Under the pieces are notes generated by a model. The model worked only from the letters and a program-made list of their open reading frames with translations, did not search any database and was not told the DNA's origin. This document shows, piece after piece, positions 53,937 through 60,225 of a DNA stretch of 64,000 nt (position 1 is its first letter; every line of letters begins with the position of its first letter). Both the position numbers and the translations under genes were made by a program. Source of the stretch: Nitratireductor sp. (lineage in GTDB: Bacteria > Pseudomonadota > Alphaproteobacteria > Rhizobiales > Rhizobiaceae). The stretch is from positions 133,949-197,948 of the forward strand of contig JACKJU010000009.1 in NCBI GenBank assembly GCA_020637805.1, given 5' to 3'.

Positions 53937-55301
53937 TTATCCAACAATGAAACGAGCTGCGAAAAATCCGTCCATTCCGCCCTCAGCGTGCTGGCCTCCC
54001 AGGAAATGGGGCAGGCATCGCATGGTGCCCTGCCGGTTTATGCAGAATTCAAGCCCGGGCAACTCGGCAGGAAGAATGGGATCCAGCACCATGCCTTCAA
54101 CCGGCGGATTTGCCGCGATGTCCTCGCCTTCCTCGCGGAACAGAGAACAATTTGCATAGATCAGCGTTCCGCCCGGTTTCAACAACCTGGCAGCCCGGTG
54201 GATCAGTGCCCTTTGAAGCGCAACCAGTTCGTCAAGGTTTTCAGGGGTCTTGTTCCAGAGGACATCGGGGTGGCGGCGTACGGTTCCCGTTGCCGTGCAG
54301 GGGGCATCGAGCAGGATGGCATCGAACCTCTCGTCCGGTTCCCATTCCAGAATGTCTGCCTGCACGATTTCGGCGGAAAGCCCGGTGCGTTTCAGGTTTT
54401 CTGTCAGACGACCCAGCCGCTGACGGGAAATGTCGACCGCGGTCACGTTCGCTCCAAGGCTGGCAAGCTGCATGGTCTTGCCGCCGGGAGCAGCGCATAG
54501 GTCCGCGATTTGCTTGCCGGTAACATCGCCGAGCAGGCGCGCAGGCAGGCTGGCGGCAATGTCCTGCACCCACCATTGTCCTGCTTCATAGCCCGGCAGT
54601 TCGGTGACTGGTGTTGCGGTGGTCAGGCGCAATATACCCATCGGCAAAACGGTTGCAAAATCTGCGGGAAGCACGTTTTCGGCGCCGGGCCTGGTGACGA
54701 GATCGACGTTCGGCTCGTTGGAAACAGCCATGCCCATCTCCGCTGTCAGTTTCTTTCCGTAGCCGGATACGAGTTTCTTCGTCATCCATGCGGGGAAGGG
54801 TGAAACCTCCTCCACCGATGTGCGCAGGCTTTCAGTCTCGTCGGCGAGCTTGCGCAAGACGGCATTGGCGAAGCCCGTAAATCGCGCGGTGCGCTTGTCC
54901 CGGTTGATTGCGGAGACGGCAAGGTTGACCGCCGCGCTTGCGGGAACGTTCATGTAGAGTATCTGTGCCGCTGCCACTTCCAGCGTGTGCACGAGGTAAC
55001 GGGCGTTCTTGGGCGGTTTGCGATTGTACAGTCTGGAGAGAACCTCTCCGATGCGACGGTAGTGCCGCAGGGTTGCAAGGGCAATTGCCCGGGCGAGACC
55101 GCGATCCTGCGGCTCGAGTGCGCGATACACACCGATGGCAGTGGAGCCGGTGGTCAACTGGTCGATGCTCTCGTGCTGGTCGACAGTCTTCTCGACAAGA
55201 ATGGCCGCACAACGTCTTGCACCGAAGCCGGGAAGATCGGGCTTCGATGCCTCCGGCGCCGGTTTCCTCGGGAATTTGTTGCGTCTATGCGGTTTTGGCA
55301 T
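53937..55301 (-). CDS. rsmB: 16S rRNA m5C methyltransferase RsmB-like
   Basis: A 454-residue protein with an N-terminal NusB-like helical RNA-binding domain (RRCAAILVEKTVDQ ... VNLAVSAINRDKRTARFTGFANAVLRKL) and a C-terminal Rossmann methyltransferase. The SAM loop is DLCAAPGGKTMQLASLGA. The two cysteines used by m5C enzymes lie in LLDAPCTATGTVRRHPD and YANCSLFREEGED. It modifies C967 of 16S rRNA in E. coli. ATG 55301 has GGAGAAAA directly upstream; the frame is open to 55655, but that part is basic and unlike the family. Confidence 0.93.
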   Translation of the reverse strand: MPKPHRRNKFPRKPAPEASKPDLPGFGARRCAAILVEKTVDQHESIDQLTTGSTAIGVYRALEPQDRGLARAIALATLRHYRRIGEVLSRLYNRKPPKNARYLVHTLEVAAAQILYMNVPASAAVNLAVSAINRDKRTARFTGFANAVLRKLADETESLRTSVEEVSPFPAWMTKKLVSGYGKKLTAEMGMAVSNEPNVDLVTRPGAENVLPADFATVLPMGILRLTTATPVTELPGYEAGQWWVQDIAASLPARLLGDVTGKQIADLCAAPGGKTMQLASLGANVTAVDISRQRLGRLTENLKRTGLSAEIVQADILEWEPDERFDAILLDAPCTATGTVRRHPDVLWNKTPENLDELVALQRALIHRAARLLKPGGTLIYANCSLFREEGEDIAANPPVEGMVLDPILPAELPGLEFCINRQGTMRCLPHFLGGQHAEGGMDGFFAARFIVG

Positions 55302-55479
55302 TTTTCTCCACGATGGCTGTCCGGTACTGGCTGTCTCGTGCCGGGGATACGGCCAAGGCGGGTGCATTAACATTGGCGGGATGCTATTACCATTGCCAAT
55401 GTCACGGGTTGCGGGATGGCTATGACGATCCGGAAGGCCGTTGCGTCCAATGGCTGAGAAAATTGGCGTGAGAACTGGT

Positions 55480-55719
55480 ATGACTGACATGGAAGACGAG
55501 ATCGGCAACGGCGGCACAAGCAGGGTGCCCTCCGATGTGCAGGGCGAAAGGGATATTCCCGAAGCAGCCAAGCGTGCACTGGCAGAAGCCGCGGAACGCC
55601 GCCGCCAGGCTGAGGCCGTATCCGGAGAGCAGCCGAAAGAACTCGGCGGTCGCAAGGACGGGCCGGATCCCGCGCGCTACGGCGACTGGGAGAAGAAGGG
55701 CATCGCCATAGACTTCTGA
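55480..55719 (+). CDS. DUF1674 / SDHAF4-type succinate dehydrogenase assembly factor
   Basis: A small protein whose C-terminus carries the family signature ELGGRKDGPDPARYGDWEKKGI, ending IDF. The SDHAF4 family promotes flavinylation or assembly of the SdhA subunit, so it links to the TCA cycle and respiration. The N-terminal half is charged and low-complexity (EAAKRALAEAAERRRQAE). The start is uncertain: ATG 55480 (79 residues) is used; ATGs at 55450 and 55489 are possible. It is divergent from rsmB with 178 bases between starts. Confidence 0.82.
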   Translation: MTDMEDEIGNGGTSRVPSDVQGERDIPEAAKRALAEAAERRRQAEAVSGEQPKELGGRKDGPDPARYGDWEKKGIAIDF

Positions 55720-56074
55720 AATCTTCCCGGCGTTCGACGCAGCAACAGAAATCCACGGTGGCAGGTAGCGTCCTAAGGCAGATTTGCCTGCCGGGACAGC
55801 GAATCACCCGGTGCGGTCCATTCGTCTGAGGTGTTGAAAGACGCTGCAAACTTCGTTGAGACTACATCGGGAGCAGGCATATTGCGCGTTTGACGCTTGG
55901 GAATTTATTGCATTGCAAAAGCCATTACCCACCCAATTTCGGCGAAACCCCTTGCTGAGTAATGCTTATGATGCATGGCTGCCATGCAATTTTTGCGCTG
56001 CACAATAACCTTCGGGCTTATTATATTACTTTTAACGAAATCGAGAGATAATTCACTCGGTTTTAGAATTCGGC
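55720..56074. other. Gene-free, increasingly AT-rich region upstream of the small RNA locus
   Basis: No convincing gene was found in these 355 bases. GC-rich as far as about 55890, the DNA turns AT-rich (55900-56070), including TTATTATATTAC at 56018-56029. A weak promoter pair on the plus strand could be TTGCGC (55993-55998) with CTTATT (56017-56022). The AT-rich part most likely contains the promoter for the plus-strand hairpin RNA that follows. Confidence 0.5.
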
Positions 56075-56197
56075 GGGTTCTCACTCCTCCTCCCGTGAAC
56101 CCCCCGATCATATGTCCGGCATATCCTCCTCCCATGCCCGGACATTATTAAACGATGCCTGCCGGATCCTCCTCCCCCGGCAGGCATTGTTGTTTCT
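56075..56197 (+). ncRNA. Tandem anti-Shine-Dalgarno stem-loops, CcsR/'cuckoo'-type small RNA
   Basis: Three hairpins follow one another, each with TCCTCCTCCC in its loop. Hairpin 1: 56075-56102, stem GGGTT/CAC with GTG/AACCC and a 2-base bulge, loop 56085-56094. Hairpin 2: 56112-56145, 11-bp stem ATGTCCGG-CAT with ATG-C-CCGGACAT, loop ATCCTCCTCCC. Hairpin 3: 56155-56187, perfect 11-bp stem ATGCCTGCCGG/CCGGCAGGCAT, the same 11-base loop, then a U-rich tail TGTTGTTTCT. Stems differ between copies while loops are identical, so the loop is what is selected. Loop-exposed CCUCCUCCC can pair with Shine-Dalgarno sequences and defines the CcsR (Rhodobacter) and 'cuckoo' RNA families. The DUF1127 gene often found upstream was not seen. 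The 5' end is not determined. Confidence 0.82.
56155..56197 (+). terminator. Third hairpin with U-rich tail, likely transcript end
   Basis: The perfect 11-bp stem is followed by TGTTGTTTCT. Besides carrying the anti-Shine-Dalgarno loop it fits an intrinsic terminator for the hairpin RNA. The tail is interrupted by G residues, so read-through is possible. Confidence 0.65.
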
Positions 56198-56298
56198 GCA
56201 ATCGTGAAAAATCCAAATATTTGCCATCCGCGCGCTCGCCGAAGGTGCTGGTCTCGAGATCGGTGTGACGGCAGTTACCTGGCAATCGCCGGGTATCC

Positions 56299-56331
56299 AA
56301 AACGCAAGAAGCCACCCCGAAGGATGGCTTC
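56299..56331 (-). terminator. UUCG-capped terminator of the minus-strand small ORF transcript
   Basis: On the minus strand the 10-bp stem GAAGCCATCC/GGGTGGCTTC (one U-G pair) closes a TTCG tetraloop and is followed by TTGCGTTTT. It lies 54 bases past the 29-codon ORF stop. A second hairpin (56359-56377, 8-bp stem CGGACAGA/TCTGTCCG) lies between. Confidence 0.8.
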
Positions 56332-56384
56332 CCGTGAAAATCTTTCCGCGATGTTGCGCGGACAGAAAATCTGTCCGGATGGCG

Positions 56385-56474
56385 TCAAACGGTTGCCAGA
56401 GGTTGCTCCAGAACCCTTTTTAGCCACATTGATCCCCTATCGGATCCATGCGGTAAGATGAATTCACTCGACAT
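56385..56474 (-). CDS. Putative 29-residue small protein with an extreme Shine-Dalgarno
   Basis: The 29-residue ORF starts ATG 56474 (MSSEFILPHGSD ...) and ends TGA at 56385. It is preceded at ideal spacing (7 bases from GGAGG) by a sequence complementary to 16 bases of the 16S rRNA 3' tail. The peptide is mixed polar/hydrophobic with no clear membrane helix. A hairpin and a strong terminator follow, making a compact unit of roughly 200 bases or less. No known family. It could encode a real microprotein or be a translated leader or decoy; upstream codons stay open to 56597, but no better start exists. Confidence 0.55.
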   Translation of the reverse strand: MSSEFILPHGSDRGSMWLKRVLEQPLATV

Positions 56475-56490
56475 TGGATCACCTCCTTTC
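56475..56490 (-). promoter_or_regulatory. Full-length Shine-Dalgarno (complement of 16S rRNA 3' end)
   Basis: The minus strand reads GAAAGGAGGTGATCCA directly before the ATG. Its complement, TGGATCACCTCCTTTC, equals the universal 16S rRNA 3' end as found in alphaproteobacteria. Typical Shine-Dalgarno sequences in this window pair 4-6 bases. Flanks do not match 16S rRNA, so this is not a longer rRNA fragment. Confidence 0.8.
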
Positions 56491-56565
56491 AAGCTGGTTT
56501 CGACTATTCGAGCCTGAACCGATTTGCCCGATTTGGCAAGACGTTCCTTCAAGCGTGATCCAAGG

Positions 56566-56660
56566 CGGATTGCGATTTGTCTTACGCAAGAAAGCATCAG
56601 AATTCGCGTTCGGGCGCTGCAAGAGGCAGCGAGGTCTGATTGAGCGTAGATGCAAACCGC
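56566..56660 (+). repeat. 95-bp dispersed intergenic repeat, copy A
   Basis: This segment is about 77% identical by hand alignment to the reverse complement of 57686-57780. Strongest blocks are CGGATTGCG, GAAAGCATCA and AATTCGCGTTCG. It lies upstream of the small ORF on one side and of the secreted hydrolase gene on the other, and could hold signals for either. The remaining parts of 56491-56770 show no gene. Confidence 0.75.
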
Positions 56661-56770
56661 GACAGGCGCGAGATATCCCCGGCGTTTACCGAAAGTTTAC
56701 CATCCCTTTCAGCCGGGCATTAACCAAATTGCCGTTTACTGATCTCAGTTGGGAATGAAAGGGAATGGTC

Positions 56771-57562
56771 ATGAGTACCCTTGATATGAATATCTTTCGT
56801 AGAGGCCGATTCGCTTTGCTTGCAGTACTGGCGGCAATATCGGGCCCGTCTCTTCCTGCAATGGCTCAGTCCGTACCGGCCAGCCAGGGAATGGTGACGG
56901 CCTATCTGCCGGACTCTTCCCTCGCCATGCCGCAGAACTTCGAGATCAGGCCGGTGGCGGAAAACTACCGAACCTATCTCGTAAACGGACTGGCCAGCGG
57001 ATTGCCCTTCATCGGGTACGGGTTCGAGCATCTCAAGAAGAAACTCGATAATGCACGTCACTACGCCTACATGACACCGGTCGAGGGCAGGGTGGTCATC
57101 CAGCCCAAGGTTCTTGCCGACATCAAGCGCGATCACCGCGCAGATCCCTCTGCCAAGATAAATCTTGTCGGTATCAGCTATGGCGCCAATATCGTCACGG
57201 CACTTGCCCGCCAACTTGAGCGTGCGGGGATCAATGTCAACTACATGGCGGTTCTCGACGGCCCGATGCCAGCGCGTATCAGTTCAAACGTGGGACGCGT
57301 CGACAACTTTGTCTGCCGGATTCCGGGGTGCATGGGCGCAAGGCTGAAACTTGAGCGCGGCAACAAGAACACGATTCTTCAGGAATTCACTTTCAGAACC
57401 ACCCATGTGGGGCTTGCGGATTACGCGAAGGTGCATGATCGCATTCTGGGGCAATTGACCGAGTACCAGCTCAACGTGGCGACCCACAGCCCCGTCCAGG
57501 TGCCTGTGGAACCGCAGATCGGAATGACCGACACGATGACGACTTCGGGCATTGCCCGCTGA
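56771..57562 (+). CDS. Exported alpha/beta-hydrolase-like protein
   Basis: A 263-residue protein with a signal peptide ending AMA-QS (about residue 32). The core has NLVGISYGANIVTALARQ with a G-x-S-x-G nucleophile elbow (S136), and VLDGPMPARISS after it, as in lipase-type alpha/beta hydrolases. A late histidine (THVGLADYAKVHD) could complete a triad with an aspartate; this assignment is tentative. Two cysteines (FVCRIPGCMG) may form a disulphide in the periplasm. ATG 56771 has AAAGGGA 7 bases upstream and beats the ATG at 56765. Substrate unknown. It is flanked by the two repeat copies and ends in a terminator. Confidence 0.78.
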   Translation: MSTLDMNIFRRGRFALLAVLAAISGPSLPAMAQSVPASQGMVTAYLPDSSLAMPQNFEIRPVAENYRTYLVNGLASGLPFIGYGFEHLKKKLDNARHYAYMTPVEGRVVIQPKVLADIKRDHRADPSAKINLVGISYGANIVTALARQLERAGINVNYMAVLDGPMPARISSNVGRVDNFVCRIPGCMGARLKLERGNKNTILQEFTFRTTHVGLADYAKVHDRILGQLTEYQLNVATHSPVQVPVEPQIGMTDTMTTSGIAR

Positions 57563-57609
57563 CGGAAAACGCTCCGCCAGCAACGGCGCGAATGGTCTGG
57601 AAAAAGAGG

Positions 57610-57636
57610 CGGGATGACGAAAGCCGTCCCGTTTTG
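57610..57636 (+). terminator. Rho-independent terminator after the exported hydrolase
   Basis: CGGGATGAC-GAAA-GCCGTCCCG forms a 9-position stem with one mismatch and one T-G pair, followed by TTTTGATTTT. It lies 47 bases past the stop. Confidence 0.85.
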
Positions 57637-57685
57637 ATTTTGGACTGTTGGCACCGCAAGGTTCGGGCCTGCCCAAATTGCCATG

Positions 57686-57780
57686 GCGGCTTGCGGTTAT
57701 TCTGAATCAAAAGTCGCTGACTCTCGCAATGCTCGAACGCGAATTTTGATGCTTTCGTGCGTCGGACAAAACGCAATCCG
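57686..57780 (-). repeat. 95-bp dispersed intergenic repeat, copy B (inverted)
   Basis: Read on the minus strand this is the counterpart of 56566-56660 in opposite orientation, with about 22 differences over 95 positions. It ends 2 bases before the stop codon of the GNAT gene, so it forms that gene's 3' flank. Confidence 0.75.
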
Positions 57781-57782
57781 AC

Positions 57783-58301
57783 TTAGTGACCTGACGTGCC
57801 GTCCAGATTGTAGAAGGGTTCTGGATAGTCGAGTTTGCCAGATTTTCCGGCAAGGCATCCGGGCTTTATCTCGATAGCCATGAACCGTTTTCCCTGCCAC
57901 TTGATCCTGAAGGGATCGGCGAGGCTGCTCGAAAAGCCGAAACGCTCGTAATACATGTTGTCTCCGAGCACGAATACGGCCTCGAAACCATGACTGCGCG
58001 CGGCCTCGAGCGCGTGACGCACCAGCGTCGTGCCGACATGCATCTCGCGGAACTCGGGCACGACGGCCAGCGGTGCCAGCGCCAGCGCACGAACAGGCGC
58101 TTCTATTTCGGTCAGCAGGATGTGGCCGGCCGGCTTGCCCTGGCACTCGGCGAGAAACGAAAATGTTACAGGTGGCGCAGGTATAAGCGCCTCGGCAAGA
58201 AGGGCCTCGTCCTTGCGGCCATAGGCTTCGGACTCAACCTTGTGAATTGCCTTGGTGTCTTCCGGGCCGGTCGGGCGGATAGTCAGCCGGTCGCAGAGCA
58301 T
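57783..58301 (-). CDS. GNAT-family N-acetyltransferase
   Basis: A 172-residue GNAT protein. Motif A lies in LAPLAVVPEFREMHVGTTLVRHALEAARSHG, where the usual Q/R-x2-G-x-G/A pyrophosphate loop is changed to REMHVGT. The segment VFVLGDNMYYERFGFSSS is typical of the YhbS-like subgroup. Acyl acceptor is unknown. ATG 58301 has GAGGG 6 bases upstream. Its last bases adjoin repeat copy B. Confidence 0.85.
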   Translation of the reverse strand: MLCDRLTIRPTGPEDTKAIHKVESEAYGRKDEALLAEALIPAPPVTFSFLAECQGKPAGHILLTEIEAPVRALALAPLAVVPEFREMHVGTTLVRHALEAARSHGFEAVFVLGDNMYYERFGFSSSLADPFRIKWQGKRFMAIEIKPGCLAGKSGKLDYPEPFYNLDGTSGH

Positions 58302-58422
58302 GAGCACCCTCGTTGTTTGCGGAATCGCTTGTTTGTCGACTGGTAGCACCGAAGCCGATCATTTCCAATCGGACGGAAGTCTCAGCGGCAGAAACGGCCG
58401 TCTCCTCCATGCCATCGGGCTT

Positions 58423-58938
58423 TCAACCGAGATGGCGGAACGCGGCCAGCACCTCGTCATAGACCTGCCGCTTGAAGGGTACGACGAGTTCGGGGAGGCG
58501 GTTCATCTCGACCCACTCCCATGCGTCGAATTCAACAGGTGCCCCCTCTGGCGGTTCGTGGATGTTGATCTCACTCTCGTCGCCTTCAAAACGGAAGGCG
58601 AACCATGCCATGCGCTGGCCGCGGTATCTGCCCTTCAACGCCCTGCCGATCAGGGCTGCGGGCAGATCGTAGTTGATCCAGCCGGGAGCCTCGGCGATCA
58701 GGGAAACCGAGGTCATTCCCGTTTCTTCCCAAAGTTCGCGAAGCGCAGCGGCGAGCGGCTCCTCTCCCTTGTCGATGCCACCCTGCGGCATCTGCCAGCG
58801 CTGGTCCGACAGGGAAAGTTCACCGCCTTCCGGGGAAATCCGATGTCCGGCCCAGACGCGGTTTTCCGCATTCAGCACCATGATGCCGACACATGGCCGG
58901 TACGGCATCTCCTCGAGGGATATTTTCTTCTTGCCCAT
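58423..58938 (-). CDS. rppH: RNA pyrophosphohydrolase
   Basis: A 171-residue Nudix hydrolase. The Nudix box is GGIDKGEEPLAAALRELWEETGM with all G/E/R positions kept, and the N-terminus MPYRPCVGIMVLN is that of RppH/IalA, which removes pyrophosphate from the 5' end of mRNAs to start RNase E decay (and was noted as an invasion factor in Bartonella). ATG 58938 has GGAAAA just upstream. It is the last gene of the rsfS-rlmH-envC-ctpA-yibQ-rppH series, 33 bases after the deacetylase-like gene. Confidence 0.95.
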   Translation of the reverse strand: MGKKKISLEEMPYRPCVGIMVLNAENRVWAGHRISPEGGELSLSDQRWQMPQGGIDKGEEPLAAALRELWEETGMTSVSLIAEAPGWINYDLPAALIGRALKGRYRGQRMAWFAFRFEGDESEINIHEPPEGAPVEFDAWEWVEMNRLPELVVPFKRQVYDEVLAAFRHLG

Positions 58939-58971
58939 GTTTTCCAAGCCTGCTCCTGCCAGTTTTCCGCT

Positions 58972-60192
58972 CTACCTGTCACGCTCGGGGTCGGAAACGG
59001 CAGCCGAAACCGGGGTGATCTCCACGCCATCGCTACCGGCGTTCCTTACATAGTTCGCGATCATCTCGATGGATTCGGGAAATGCATTTGCTACGCCAAC
59101 CGCAAGGCCGGTTCGCTTTGCCTCGCGGGTAAGTTCGGCCAGTTTCTCGGCAATGGCGTTGCGATTGCGCAACTGGTCGATCTGTACCGATGCGCGGATA
59201 TAGGGAAGCAGCGAAGTCTGAGCGGCTTCCTTCGTATTTCCCACGGCCGCAGTGCCGTCATCGACGTAAAGCAGGCCGCGAATCGCAATGTCATCGAAGA
59301 CGGGCTTCAATGCTTGAGGCTCCTGTACGAACCGTGCACCGAGATAGTTCATGATGCCAACATAGTTGGTGATCTGCCCCATCGACCAGTGAAGGCTTTC
59401 GAGGTTCTCGCCCGCTGATGCCCCCGTCATGAGCGTGTGCTCACCTGGGAGGCCGCCATTGGTTCCAAGCGGCTCCATCGGAACCTGAAGCAGCAGTTCA
59501 TGGCCGTCCTTGCGCGCCGCCTGCATCCAGCGGTTCAGGCTGTTGCCATATGGCGCGAAGGCGAGCGTAACGCTGCCGGGCAGATCCCGGATGGCCTGTT
59601 GCGAGGAGGTCTGGCTGATGCCGATACCGCCGACGATGATGACGACGCGGGCGACGCCGAAATTGCCCGTCGTGTCCGGCTCGCGAGCGTAGACATCCAT
59701 GGGCCTGCGGCCATCATCTCCCCGCCGTGGAAGGTCGCCATAGGACGTCCTTTCGACAAGGTCCTCGTCGGGAAGGTGGGCAAGGCCGCTTTCCTGCCGG
59801 GCAGTCGTTTCGGGCAATGGGGGACGTTCTGTCGGGACGGCAATTCTTCCCGTTGGAGCAAGTTCGGTCAAACCGCCCTCGCCGGGATCTTCGTTCACCG
59901 CAACGGTCTCGGGTTCTTCGGCAGAAGATTGTGCGGTTTCATCCTCAAGGACGGGTCCGGCGGAAGTGCCGTTTGATGACTTCCCGGAACCGGCAGCAGT
60001 CTGCATTTCAGTTTCAGCCGCCGGGGTGGTTTCGCCGCCCCGGCGCCAATCGGCGACATAAAGACCGAGGGCGAAGAGGCTCACGCCCAGCGCCATAATG
60101 CCGAGAACCGGGCCACTGGAGAATTTTCTCCAGAAGCCCGGTCCCTGCTTTTTCTCGTCCTTCTGGCCAAGCGGCCGGTTCAATTCATCCAT
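58972..60192 (-). CDS. Divergent polysaccharide deacetylase family protein (YibQ-like)
   Basis: A 406-residue protein: cytoplasmic N-terminus, one membrane anchor (about 30-48), an acidic P/E/T-rich periplasmic linker (about 50-180), and a divergent polysaccharide deacetylase (DUF610) domain starting at RVVIIVGGIGISQTSSQQAI. Blocks LLLQVPMEPLG and GLLYVDDGTAA follow. The usual zinc-binding triad of true deacetylases is reduced in this family. Position after envC-ctpA suggests a role in septal cell-wall remodelling (conserved synteny; inferred). Confidence 0.92.
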   Translation of the reverse strand: MDELNRPLGQKDEKKQGPGFWRKFSSGPVLGIMALGVSLFALGLYVADWRRGGETTPAAETEMQTAAGSGKSSNGTSAGPVLEDETAQSSAEEPETVAVNEDPGEGGLTELAPTGRIAVPTERPPLPETTARQESGLAHLPDEDLVERTSYGDLPRRGDDGRRPMDVYAREPDTTGNFGVARVVIIVGGIGISQTSSQQAIRDLPGSVTLAFAPYGNSLNRWMQAARKDGHELLLQVPMEPLGTNGGLPGEHTLMTGASAGENLESLHWSMGQITNYVGIMNYLGARFVQEPQALKPVFDDIAIRGLLYVDDGTAAVGNTKEAAQTSLLPYIRASVQIDQLRNRNAIAEKLAELTREAKRTGLAVGVANAFPESIEMIANYVRNAGSDGVEITPVSAAVSDPERDR

Positions 60193-60225
60193 GGTCTGGG
60201 CAGGTTCCCCATTGCCCGGACGCGC

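Noticed and set aside
55984..56151. A 55-codon plus-strand reading frame running through the first two hairpins (the CCTCCTCCC repeats read as Pro-Pro-Pro)
   Set aside because: No ribosome binding site before the ATG, and the stem symmetry with identical loops is better explained by RNA structure than by protein coding.
56475..56490. Reading the 16S rRNA 3'-end match as a remnant of an rRNA operon or an att-like insertion scar
   Set aside because: The identity stops exactly at 16 bases on both sides, and the complement stands at ideal distance before an ATG, so a Shine-Dalgarno role explains it better.
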